A DNA stretch of 51,180 bases from an uncultured Lachnobacterium sp. (lineage in GTDB: Bacteria; Bacillota; Clostridia; Lachnospirales; Lachnospiraceae), in NCBI GenBank assembly GCA_900543445.1, contig UQRC01000015.1, forward strand, positions 1-51,180, written 5' to 3'. The notes under the pieces were generated by a model. The model was not told the DNA's origin. It ran no database searches and worked only from the letters and a program-made list of their open reading frames with translations. Shown here in pieces: positions 43,557-51,180 of the stretch (positions are counted from its first letter, which is position 1; the number at the start of each line of letters is the position of its first letter). The translations under genes and the position numbers were made by a program.

Positions 43557-45363
43557 TTAAATCCCCCTCCTCATAAGGAATCTCTAAGATTACTGTCGTA
43601 CCCTTTCCGACATCACTTCGAATATCAAGCAGGAAATCCTCATGATATTTCAGTTGTAATCGTTCCCTGATATTTTTAATCGCGTATCTTCCGATTCTCA
43701 CTTTGGAATAATTGGAAGGCTCGCTCTCCCACAATGCTGCTAATTGTTCCTTGTTCATACCGATTCCGGTATCTTTGATTTCAAAATGTACGGTGTCTCC
43801 CCGTTTCTCCGCTGTCACGGTAAGCAGACATGCCGAGCTGACATTTTCAAAGCCATGCACGATCGCATTTTCCACAAAAGGCTGTAAGATCAGCTTCGGA
43901 ATCCTTACCTTCGCGACCTCCGGTGCAATGTTGATCTCATAGTTGATCTTCCGCGGGAAACGCATCTTTTGGATCTGCAGATAATGCGTAACCAAATCGG
44001 TCTCCTGCTCGATCGTTACCACACTCTTTCCCTGGTTTAAGACAAGGCGGAACAGCTGGGACAGATCGAGGATGCTCTCTGCGATCTCATCGTTTCCGGC
44101 TTCCGTTGCCTGCCAATACAAAGAATCCAGCGTATTATACAGAAAATGAGGATTGATCTGTGCCTGCAGCGCCGCAAGCTCACTCTCCTTCTCAGAAAGC
44201 GTAATGACATAATTCTCATCGATCAGCTTCTTGATATCGCCGACCATCTTGTTGAAGCAGCGTGCAACCTCTCCGATCTCATCCTCCGTTGTCACTTCCA
44301 CCTGCTGGTCAAAATCTCCCTCCGAAAAATGCGTGATTGCATTGCTTACCTGTCTGAGTGGCTTGGTCACAAGATTTGAGATAATGATCAGAAGAGGAAA
44401 CATGCCGAGTAAAACTCCCAGCAAAAGTAGAAGCGGCATGTTGGCAATACTCATGATCTGCACCTTTAAATCCTTTTTCGGCACCATCTTACAGACAATG
44501 GTTCCATTGCGCACAAGCTGTGTGCACACAATGTCGTATTTATTGTATTCAAAATGCGTATCACGCTCTCTGTAATCTGCCTGTAAGAACGCCTTCTGCA
44601 ACAGGTATTCCTCAATTGTTTCATCCACCGGTCCCGCTGTCACAAGCTCTCCCTCGTTTGGATCAAGCACGATGACCGACTCGTTGCCTTTGACCATCGT
44701 CTCGCAGATTCCTTTAAATTTGTCCTTGCTGACTCCGATCACGATATAGCCCAGCGTTTTCTTTTTCGATAAATCAAAAATTTCGCGATAAAGAACAACT
44801 TTTTCAGAACGGTTCGTCAGGTAGGTATCTCCGCCTCCCTCATCCACGCTCCGCCATATTGTTCCGGTCTTACTCGCGATCGTTTCCTGATAGATATCAG
44901 TACTTTTTACATCTTCAATCGTCGAAAGATATACACTTCCATCCATGCCTCTTAAATACGGACGGATTCCATTCTCCGGATAGATTGCGATCGTCTTGAT
45001 CTCGCCTCTCAAAGAGATCATATCCTGCACAACCCCCATCGGTGCATCCTCCTGCCACAGACGGGCATTCGCATTTAATTGATCTACATCCTGCGCAACC
45101 AGCAGATCCCTGATCTGCTGGTTGATGCAAATGTATGTCGTATAGTCCTTGATATCAGATTGCAATAAATTAATGCTTTCGGCAAGTGACACGACACTGG
45201 CTTTATTATCGATCAGTTGTTCCTCGGTAACCGACTTGTAATTGTGCAGAAGCATTCCGACACAGATTACAAGCAAAACAGGTGTAATGATTGCATAACC
45301 ATAGAAGATCAGTTTCATCTTCACACTTAATCGATTGACCCATTTCTTTATCTTTTTTATCAT
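43546..45363 (-). CDS. YesM-type sensor histidine kinase
   Basis: 605 residues. Helix one (about 15-38), an extracellular Cache-like sensor domain (about 40-300), helix two (about 305-328) and HAMP (about 330-380) precede the kinase. The phosphoacceptor is in LQAQINPHFLYNTLDSLYW. The ATP-binding motifs are LILQPFVENAIVHGF and KDTGIGMNKEQL. The start overlaps the permease stop by one base (TAATG). It probably senses a sugar or glycan, alone or through the co-encoded binding protein. Confidence 0.92.
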   Translation of the reverse strand: MIKKIKKWVNRLSVKMKLIFYGYAIITPVLLVICVGMLLHNYKSVTEEQLIDNKASVVSLAESINLLQSDIKDYTTYICINQQIRDLLVAQDVDQLNANARLWQEDAPMGVVQDMISLRGEIKTIAIYPENGIRPYLRGMDGSVYLSTIEDVKSTDIYQETIASKTGTIWRSVDEGGGDTYLTNRSEKVVLYREIFDLSKKKTLGYIVIGVSKDKFKGICETMVKGNESVIVLDPNEGELVTAGPVDETIEEYLLQKAFLQADYRERDTHFEYNKYDIVCTQLVRNGTIVCKMVPKKDLKVQIMSIANMPLLLLLGVLLGMFPLLIIISNLVTKPLRQVSNAITHFSEGDFDQQVEVTTEDEIGEVARCFNKMVGDIKKLIDENYVITLSEKESELAALQAQINPHFLYNTLDSLYWQATEAGNDEIAESILDLSQLFRLVLNQGKSVVTIEQETDLVTHYLQIQKMRFPRKINYEINIAPEVAKVRIPKLILQPFVENAIVHGFENVSSACLLTVTAEKRGDTVHFEIKDTGIGMNKEQLAALWESEPSNYSKVRIGRYAIKNIRERLQLKYHEDFLLDIRSDVGKGTTVILEIPYEEGDLIAT

Positions 45364-46214
45364 TAGCCTTTGACTGCTCCCATCGCAACACCCTTGGTGA
45401 TGTGCTTGTTCAAAATAATGTATACGATAACTGCCGGTGCCGCGGTCAGTGCCATGACTGCGAACTGCACTGCATAGTTCGATGAATACTCACCGGTGAA
45501 CTCAAGTACCGAGAACGGAAGTGTCTTCCACTTGTCGGAGCTTAAGTATGTACTTGCCATCATGAATTCGTTCCAGTTATTTAAGAAGGTCATGATTGCT
45601 ACCGTTGCGATCGATGATTTCAACATCGGTGTAATGATCTGGAAGATGATACGGTAGATGCCGCATCCATCCATGACGGCTGCCTCCTCAAGTTCCACCG
45701 GGATCGACTCCATAAAGCTTGTCATAAGGAACAATCCCTGTGGGAGTGAGAAAGCGACATATGGGATCAAAAGTGCCCAGATCGTATCAGTTAATCCAAG
45801 CTGACTGTAAATCTTGTAGTTTGGAAGAAGGGTTGCATGGATTGGAATCATCAGTCCCATCAGAAGCAGCGTCTTCACAAACATGCTGAGCTTCCACTTC
45901 ATTCTGCGGCATGCAAAAGCCGACATAATGGATACAACGATAACAAGTAATACCGCAAGTCCGTTGATCAGTACACTGTTCTTTAAATACCATAAGAAGT
46001 TACCATCCACAAACGCTTTCACGTAATTGTCCCACTGGATCTTCTTTGGAATAATTAAAAGTCCGTTTGTAAACATCTCCGAGCTGCTTGCTAATGAGAA
46101 ATCCAACAGCCAGATAAGTGGAAATATCTGAATCACTGCTACAATAATCAGTACGATCCACAGGATCGGTTTCGTAATCTTTTTTCTTTTTGCCTTTGCT
46201 CCTACCTGTTCCAT
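45363..46214 (-). CDS. Carbohydrate ABC transporter permease (MalG/AraQ type)
   Basis: 283 residues with six membrane helices. The EAA coupling loop is VELEEAAVMDGCGIYRIIFQIITPMLK (about 178-204; key residues EAA and DG). It has the usual LFLMTSFMESIP before it and ends KHITKGVAMGAVKG. It pairs with the permease just upstream (one-base overlap, TAATG). No ATPase gene is present, so the importer probably uses a shared MsmX-like ATPase encoded elsewhere. Confidence 0.93.
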   Translation of the reverse strand: MEQVGAKAKRKKITKPILWIVLIIVAVIQIFPLIWLLDFSLASSSEMFTNGLLIIPKKIQWDNYVKAFVDGNFLWYLKNSVLINGLAVLLVIVVSIMSAFACRRMKWKLSMFVKTLLLMGLMIPIHATLLPNYKIYSQLGLTDTIWALLIPYVAFSLPQGLFLMTSFMESIPVELEEAAVMDGCGIYRIIFQIITPMLKSSIATVAIMTFLNNWNEFMMASTYLSSDKWKTLPFSVLEFTGEYSSNYAVQFAVMALTAAPAVIVYIILNKHITKGVAMGAVKG

Positions 46215-47119
46215 TATGCTGCCCCCTTTACTTTTGCTCTGACTTTACGTGGTTCACGCTCTGCAAATACTTTGTCAAGAAGAACGGTAACGATCAGACA
46301 TACGATGATAAAGATGACACCGATTGCATTGCCGTATCCGTATTTATACGCCTTGAACGCCTGCTGGTATAAATAGTTTGCCGTAAACTGTGTGCTGTTG
46401 CCCGGTCCGCCGTTCGTCAACAGATATACCGTTTCCATCTGTTTCAATGCGGAGATGACGGCCATCGTAACATTCACCTGAATGACCGGCTTCATCAGAG
46501 GAAGCGTGATCTTGATGAAGGTCTGTACCTGATTTGCGCCATCGATGGCGGCTGCCTCATAGAGAACCGGATCGATATTCTTGATTCCGGTGTAGTAGAT
46601 CAACATGCCCCATCCAAATCCATGCCAGATCAGTACAATCAGTACTGCCCAGATTGCAGTGTCATTGCTGAACCAGTTGATTTCGCCTTTGCCGCCAAAC
46701 GCCTTAATGAGATTGTTGAGCAAACCGAAATCCGGGTTGTAGATGAATTTCCACAAGTATGCGATGACCGCTACGGAAATAACGTTTGGAATAAAGTAAA
46801 CGCAACGGAAAAAGCTTTCTCCTTTTCCTCCGAGCTTGTCGAGTACGGCTGCTACGATCATGGCAAGCGGATGCTGTACACAGATAAATCCGATTGCAAG
46901 GAGCAGTGAGTTGCGAAGCGACAATCCGAATGCCTTGTCATGGAACAACGCTTTGTAATTGTCAAACCCTATAAAATGGTACGATCCCATTCCGGAGTAA
47001 TCCGTGAATCCATAGTAGACACTCAGACAGATCGGTGCGAAGATTGCAAAGAAGAACAGCAGCAATCCCGGCAGGACCAGGCTGAGAATCACCCACTTAT
47101 TACTGTATAGTTTTTTCAT
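46214..47119 (-). CDS. Carbohydrate ABC transporter permease (MalF/AraP type)
   Basis: 301 residues with six membrane helices. The EAA loop is VLYEAAAIDGANQVQTFIKITLPLMKP (key residues EAA and DGA). VYLLTNGGPGNSTQF is the familiar MalF-type motif. It starts after GGGAGG and is separated from the binding-protein gene by a terminator and a promoter-like region with repeats, so it can be made at a lower or separately controlled level. Confidence 0.93.
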   Translation of the reverse strand: MKKLYSNKWVILSLVLPGLLLFFFAIFAPICLSVYYGFTDYSGMGSYHFIGFDNYKALFHDKAFGLSLRNSLLLAIGFICVQHPLAMIVAAVLDKLGGKGESFFRCVYFIPNVISVAVIAYLWKFIYNPDFGLLNNLIKAFGGKGEINWFSNDTAIWAVLIVLIWHGFGWGMLIYYTGIKNIDPVLYEAAAIDGANQVQTFIKITLPLMKPVIQVNVTMAVISALKQMETVYLLTNGGPGNSTQFTANYLYQQAFKAYKYGYGNAIGVIFIIVCLIVTVLLDKVFAEREPRKVRAKVKGAA

Positions 47120-47159
47120 ATGTCCTTTACCTCCCTAACATTTTCTTTGTTATAGGCAA

Positions 47160-47245
47160 ATTATAGCAATGCCAAAAGGCGCATTACAGATACCAAATTT
47201 ATAAAAAGGTGTAATATTTTCACATCTAAAAAAGGGCATTATTTT
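47160..47245 (-). promoter_or_regulatory. Promoter region of the permease genes with YesN-type repeats
   Basis: TATAAT on the minus strand (47160-47165) lacks a good -35 box. AAAGGTGTAATATTTTCA (47205-47222) copies the motif before the binding-protein gene. Weaker relatives are AAAAGGCGCATTA (from 47174) and AAAGGGCATTATTTTC (from 47231). They are pitched about 25-30 bases apart, as expected for activator sites. Confidence 0.5.
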
Positions 47246-47304
47246 CTTTTCTCCTCGTCCCCAAAATCCGTAAAAACATGCATCATAAGCTGCTTCCATA
47301 AACA

Positions 47305-47333
47305 AAAACGGAGCCGCCTGGCAAGCGGCTCCG
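47305..47333 (-). terminator. Intercistronic terminator after the binding-protein gene
   Basis: CGGAGCCGC / GCGGCTCCG 9-bp stem with a 6-base loop, followed on the minus strand by TTTTTGTTT. It is about 60 bases after the binding-protein stop and would leave more binding protein than permease. Confidence 0.85.
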
Positions 47334-47394
47334 CGTCCCTTTCGGGATAGGGTTAATATGAGAAAAAATTTGTGAAAAAGGGAACGTAAGTTAA

Positions 47395-48738
47395 TTAGTT
47401 GCAGGCAGCTCCGATTGTAGATAAGAAGTCATCAACACTCAGGCTTCCATTGGATACACTCTGGATCTCACTCTCAATACTGGTCTTGAAAGCAGATGGT
47501 CCACAGTCGTTGATTGGTGTTCCTGATACACTTGTTGCGTTGTTGACAGCGTCTACGATCTGCATCTGTAAGTCGGTCTCATTACCAGTCATGTATGCAC
47601 TCTGATCCTGTGCAGACATTCCAACACCATTCTCCCAGCCATACTTGGAAAGCTTATCCGGCTGATACATATAATTTAAGAATTTGATTGCCTCGTCCTT
47701 ATGCTCAGATGTTGCAGATACGCCGTATCCACCACCATTCCAAGCTGCGATATCCGTTGCTGTGCCCTTGCCACCAGATACAACAGGCATTGTGAACATA
47801 CGGATGTTCTCTCTGATCTCCGGATCAATGTCCTCATTTAATGCCATGGAAGAATCCCAGCTTCCCATGTAATACATTGCAGACTGTCCGTTGATGAACA
47901 GGTTCTGTGCTGTTGCATAATCCTGTGAATCATAACCATTCTGGAATAATCCGGAATCTGCAGTCTTCTTTAATAACTCGGTTGCCTGTACCAGACTTGG
48001 ATCTGTAAAGTCTCCGGTTGATACTGCGTTGCTTACGATCGATGAATAATCGGATCCGGCGATCTTATAAAGAAGATCGGACAGATATACTGCCATCGGC
48101 CATCCGTCTCCACCGTCCATTGCTACTGGCGTCATTCCAGCATCTTTGATCGTCTTACCAAGATCTAACAGTTCATCATAAGTGGTCGGTACTTCCCATC
48201 CATTGTCATCAAACATCTTCTGATTGTAGTAGAATACTGCAACGTCCGTATTTCTTGGAAGTCCGTAGAGCTTTCCGTCTTTCTTAAATCCTTCAAGCGA
48301 TCCGGAAATAAATCCGTAATCTGCATAATCTGCTTCGTTTAATTCTGCAAGTACTCCAGCATCCAATACTTCGTCAAGGAATGCCGGCTGTCCCCAGATA
48401 CTTACAATATCTGGAAGTCCGTCCATGGAGTATGCCTTAAATTTTGTCTTGTATGCTTCCTCATCCAAAGACTCAACCTCGATCTTGACATTTGGATTTT
48501 CCTGCATGTACTCATCAATGATGGTCTGCTCTACAAGTCCCTGTCCATTCTTGCGATCGGTCAGGTTGGAAAATACCTTAAGTGTGATCTCTTCCCCATC
48601 AGAACCACTCTCATCGGTTGTGCCTGATGCAGCCTGTGAACCTCCGTCGGTCTTGCTGTCTGTTTTGCTTCCGCATCCGGCGAACATGGTCGCTGCCATC
48701 GCTGCAGTCAGTAATACTGATACGATTTTCTTCTTCAT
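47395..48738 (-). CDS. Carbohydrate ABC transporter substrate-binding lipoprotein
   Basis: About 447 residues from the ATG at 48738 with GGAGG 8 bases upstream. The lipoprotein signal has lipobox MFAGCGS, followed by a low-complexity linker (SGTTDESGSDGEE). The body is an extracellular solute-binding family 1 fold (FSNLTDRKNGQGLVEQTIIDEY, KLYGLPRNTDVAVFYYNQKMF, INGQSAMYYMGSWDSS, AWNGGGYGVSATSEHKDEA). It captures an oligosaccharide or sugar for the permeases. It is the first gene of the importer set and is under the inverted repeat at 48841-48903. Confidence 0.93.
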   Translation of the reverse strand: MKKKIVSVLLTAAMAATMFAGCGSKTDSKTDGGSQAASGTTDESGSDGEEITLKVFSNLTDRKNGQGLVEQTIIDEYMQENPNVKIEVESLDEEAYKTKFKAYSMDGLPDIVSIWGQPAFLDEVLDAGVLAELNEADYADYGFISGSLEGFKKDGKLYGLPRNTDVAVFYYNQKMFDDNGWEVPTTYDELLDLGKTIKDAGMTPVAMDGGDGWPMAVYLSDLLYKIAGSDYSSIVSNAVSTGDFTDPSLVQATELLKKTADSGLFQNGYDSQDYATAQNLFINGQSAMYYMGSWDSSMALNEDIDPEIRENIRMFTMPVVSGGKGTATDIAAWNGGGYGVSATSEHKDEAIKFLNYMYQPDKLSKYGWENGVGMSAQDQSAYMTGNETDLQMQIVDAVNNATSVSGTPINDCGPSAFKTSIESEIQSVSNGSLSVDDFLSTIGAACN

Positions 48739-48840
48739 CCTAAATACCTCCACAATTTTGATTTCAAAACAACTCGTGTTTCATTTGATGGTTGTATTCT
48801 AGCATCGGGAGAGCATCAAAAAAAGTTACTAAAATTCCAA

Positions 48841-48903
48841 AAAAGTGTAATATTTTCAGGTGCTCCGATTATCCTACTCCTTTTCTGAAAATATTACACT
48901 TTT
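48841..48903 (-). promoter_or_regulatory. 19-bp inverted repeat upstream of the binding-protein gene
   Basis: AAAAGTGTAATATTTTCAG (48841-48859) and its perfect reverse complement (48885-48903) flank 25 bases. A related copy stands alone before the permease genes. Read on the minus strand it is also a hairpin followed by TTTTTT, 12 bases after the cutC stop, so it may double as a weak terminator of cutC. A weak promoter (TGCTAGAAT, no clear -35) lies downstream of it. Confidence 0.6.
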
Positions 48904-48915
48904 GCAATTCTTTCG

Positions 48916-49668
48916 TTATAAAATAGAATGTAATTGTTCTGTAGCTTTACGTATTTCTTCTGCATCGGTCCGATAGATTTCAAATTCACTCATACCTTCG
49001 ATTCCCATATGCACCCGCTCATTGCGATACCGCATTCCGCTTGGCAGCACCTTCTTTCCGGACATGTGAAAGGCATGTGCCGTTGTCTCCTTCGCAAGCT
49101 GCACGATATTGCCGGAATTGACTCCTGCCCCGACCATAACCGTTACCGCTTCTTTTTCGCCAAGCTTCACAAGCTCGTAAAGCAATTCTCTTCCTGCATA
49201 TGCATCTGCTTCCTGCCCCGATGTCAGAATTGTGTCCACTCCAAGCATCTTTGCCGTCCTCATCGTAACGATTGGGTCCGCACACACGTCAAAAGCCCTA
49301 TGGAACGTGATTCTGCATCCATCTGCCGATTCGATCATGCCTCTCATCTGCGCCTCATTCAGCGTTCCGTCTGCATTCAGGCTTCCAATCACAACTCCAT
49401 CTGCACCTTCTTTCGAAAAATGCCTGATATCATATATCATTTGTTCATACTCATAATCCGTATATAAGAAATCTCCAAATCTCGGCCGGATCAATGTTCG
49501 AATCGGAAGTCCCGTTTCTCTCTTTACCTCGTCAAAGAGTGCATACCCCGGTGTTGTCCCTCCAATCACAAGATTTGCGCACAATTCGAGGCGCGTTGCC
49601 CCGCCTGCCCTGGCAGCAAGTGCCGATTCCACGCTGTCTACACAGACTTCCAAAATATAATCCTTCAT
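48916..49668 (-). CDS. cutC: CutC family protein
   Basis: 250 residues forming the CutC TIM barrel. It begins ILEVCVDSVESALAARAGGATRLELCANL, then has LIRPRFGDFLYTDYE, GVVIGSLNADGTLNEAQM, ITFHRAFDVC and DTILTSGQEADAYAG. CutC was described as a copper homeostasis protein, but its biochemical role is still uncertain and some members seem to act on other small ligands. It lies upstream of the sugar importer in the same direction and is divergent from the MFS gene. Confidence 0.93.
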   Translation of the reverse strand: MKDYILEVCVDSVESALAARAGGATRLELCANLVIGGTTPGYALFDEVKRETGLPIRTLIRPRFGDFLYTDYEYEQMIYDIRHFSKEGADGVVIGSLNADGTLNEAQMRGMIESADGCRITFHRAFDVCADPIVTMRTAKMLGVDTILTSGQEADAYAGRELLYELVKLGEKEAVTVMVGAGVNSGNIVQLAKETTAHAFHMSGKKVLPSGMRYRNERVHMGIEGMSEFEIYRTDAEEIRKATEQLHSIL

Positions 49669-49765
49669 ACTTTTCCTCCCAAATCACTACACCTTCCTAT
49701 AAAAAAGTGAATTGCAACTTCTCCTAAGTGATGTTATCCTAATCTCCATAAGTATTGTACAATTA

Positions 49766-49805
49766 CGAAACTCCTGTGGTGGCTTGCTCCGGTGGGGGAG
49801 TTTCG
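49766..49805 (+). other. Leader hairpin before the MFS transporter gene
   Basis: CGAAACTCC (49766-49774) pairs with GGAGTTTCG (49797-49805), enclosing a GC-rich 22-base loop. A TACAAT -10-like box (49756-49761) lies just upstream, so the hairpin would be at the head of the mRNA. It has no T-run and ends about 41 bases before the ATG. It matches no riboswitch class I can name. Confidence 0.45.
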
Positions 49806-49846
49806 CAATCCGCTACTATAAGTAATATAATAAGGAGTATCCAAAC

Positions 49847-51010
49847 ATGTTTCAACTACTACTTGCAATCATTTATCTAGCTTTTATCAGTCTGGGACTT
49901 CCAGATGCCTTACTTGGTTCTGCGTGGCCGGTCATGTATCAGGAATTTTCTGTTCCGGTCTCCTATATGGGAATTATCTCGATGCTCATCGCAGCCGGAA
50001 CGGTCGTCTCAAGCCTTATGAGCGACCGCCTCACCAAGAAGCTTGGAACCGGCAAGGTGACCGTACTCAGTGTGCTTCTTACCGCGATCGCACTCTTTGG
50101 CTTCTCCATCAGCAGTTCCATGTGGATGCTCTGTCTGTGGGCAATTCCTTATGGACTCGGTGCTGGAAGCGTCGATGCCGCACTCAATAATTATGTTGCC
50201 TTGCATTATGCCAGCCGCCATATGAGCTGGCTGCACTGCATGTGGGGTGTCGGTGCCTCCGTTGGTCCGTCCATTATGGGCTTTGCCCTCTCACACGGAC
50301 AGACCTGGAATGCCGGATACCGCTATATCGCAATCCTTCAGATTGTGCTGACGATCGTTATCTTTGCAAGTCTTCCACTTTGGAAGAAATCCCCGACCGA
50401 TTCCGGTGAGAGCGATGCAGATACCGGAAAGGTATTATCTCTACGCGAGATCATCCGTCTCGCCGGAGCCAAAGAGATCATGATTGCCTTCTTCTGCTAT
50501 AGCGTCATCGAGCAGACAACCGGACAGTGGGGAAGCAGCTATCTCGTATTGCACAAAGGCTTGTCGGAAGATACTGCCGCAACCTTCGCCGGACTTTTCT
50601 ACATAGGCATCACCATCGGACGTGCACTCAGTGGTTTCATTACCATGAAGTTAAATGATACACAGATGATCCGCCTCGGCGAAGCGATTGTGCTGCTTGG
50701 CTGCATCGCACTCATCCTTCCGCTCGGACCAACGGTATCCTTATGCGGTTTTATCTTAGTCGGACTCGGATGCGCACCGATGTACCCAAGCATCATCCAC
50801 TCGACACCTGCCAACTTCGGTGCAGATAAGTCACAAGCCGTCATCGGTGTGCAGATGGCAGCAGCATATGTCGGAACAACCCTGATGCCTCCGCTTTTTG
50901 GAATTATCGCAAACAATATCAGCATCGCACTTCTACCGGTGTATGTGTTTGCCGCGCTGCTTCTCATGTTCGTGATGTATGAGCGCGTCGTCAAGAAGTG
51001 CTCAAATTAA
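49847..51010 (+). CDS. Major facilitator superfamily transporter
   Basis: 387 residues with twelve membrane helices. The N-terminal half has FISLGLPDALLGSAWPVMY and the cytoplasmic loop SDRLTKKLGTGKV between helices 2 and 3. The central loop is short (KKSPTDSGESDADTGK). YIGITIGRALSGFI opens the second half. It resembles sugar or drug exporters of the FucP/YfkF-like kind; the substrate is unknown. AAGGAG precedes the start. The dispersed fold-back repeat begins right after its stop codon. Confidence 0.88.
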   Translation: MFQLLLAIIYLAFISLGLPDALLGSAWPVMYQEFSVPVSYMGIISMLIAAGTVVSSLMSDRLTKKLGTGKVTVLSVLLTAIALFGFSISSSMWMLCLWAIPYGLGAGSVDAALNNYVALHYASRHMSWLHCMWGVGASVGPSIMGFALSHGQTWNAGYRYIAILQIVLTIVIFASLPLWKKSPTDSGESDADTGKVLSLREIIRLAGAKEIMIAFFCYSVIEQTTGQWGSSYLVLHKGLSEDTAATFAGLFYIGITIGRALSGFITMKLNDTQMIRLGEAIVLLGCIALILPLGPTVSLCGFILVGLGCAPMYPSIIHSTPANFGADKSQAVIGVQMAAAYVGTTLMPPLFGIIANNISIALLPVYVFAALLLMFVMYERVVKKCSN

Positions 51011-51011
51011 A

Positions 51012-51180
51012 GTTTGCCGCGCTCAGATTTGATTCAAACGGGCGATACCGGATTATATATAATCTACGAAAATTAGCAATAATTTTGTCTATAACGATGG
51101 GCTTTGAACGATTTCAATGACAAGGTTTTTCAGGAGTTACGGTATCGAACCATACGTTTATTTTGTTCAGGAAAATTTGC
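51012..51180 (+). repeat. Second copy of the AT-rich fold-back family, directly after the MFS gene, cut by the window edge
   Basis: It begins one base after the MFS stop. The first 66 bases match the start of the element after gltD at about 55 of 67 positions (GTTTGCC, CGCTCAGATTTGA, CGATACCGGA and ACGAAAATTAGC blocks). The remainder aligns more weakly but at the same spacing, for example ATGAC and TTCAG blocks. The window ends about where the loop of the other copy begins. Both copies have the same orientation relative to the gene they follow. Confidence 0.75.

Noticed and set aside
51015..51120. Open frame reading FAALRF... in the terminal repeat, with a similar FASLRF... in the gltD-side copy
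   Set aside because: The frames diverge within about 20 codons through indels, so the conserved opening is better explained as nucleotide-level homology.
1..51180. tRNA, rRNA or CRISPR
   Set aside because: No cloverleaf-like gene with a T-loop and acceptor pair, no rRNA blocks and no regularly spaced direct repeats were found on reading.

Overview
The window looks like chromosome of a low-to-moderate GC Gram-positive anaerobe of the Lachnospiraceae (Clostridia). This rests on gene content and style: a T-box leader, AgrC/LytTR and YesMN two-component pairs, a GerMN lipoprotein, an Rpn-type nuclease gene, an ABC sugar importer without its own ATPase, GH3 glycosidases and strong AGGAGG-type ribosome sites. 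No rRNA, tRNA, CRISPR array, prophage or intact insertion sequence was seen. Most genes lie on the minus strand.

Layout, left to right. 1-339: part of a large fold-back repeat directly after gltD. 354-6416: gltBD (glutamate synthase). 6755-9514: a small DUF3877-like gene, a decayed EFR1/regulator locus, an Rpn nuclease gene and a small membrane protein. 9715-12015: an OmpR-type two-component system with a trailing membrane protein gene. 12158-21051: a glycoside cluster with gtrA, a circularly permuted membrane-anchored GH3, an AgrC/LytTR pair and a canonical GH3. A ~545-590 bp imperfect palindrome lies between the LytTR gene and the second GH3 gene. 21246-25690: a Trp T-box controlled TrpXYZ-type ABC transporter plus a membrane-anchored EEP hydrolase. 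25696-31968: comEA, a PhoB/PhoR-like pair, a GerMN lipoprotein and comEC in one run. 32167-37331: arginine synthesis (argC, GNAT, argB, argD, and divergent argG) around an ArgR box. 37457-40764: an acyltransferase and a c-di-GMP phosphodiesterase. 40892-42650: a Crp/Fnr regulator, a ferredoxin-type protein and an HMA protein. 42822-48738: a YesMN-controlled sugar ABC importer. 48916-51010: cutC and a divergent MFS transporter, followed at 51012 by a second copy of the repeat found after gltD.

How the parts work together. Several regulator-target links can be read from shared promoter motifs. The LytTR pair is tied to both GH3 operons by a 13-bp motif. The OmpR-type regulator is tied to its own promoter and to a membrane gene by a 31-bp box. 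The YesN-type regulator is tied to the binding-protein and permease promoters by a 19-bp motif. ArgR is tied to argC/argG, and tryptophan tRNA to the transporter.

The most unusual signals are the large fold-back elements: an AT-rich family at both window ends, each copy starting within about 15 bases of a stop codon, and an unrelated GC-rich one at about 17988-18555 with 50-bp perfect outer arms.
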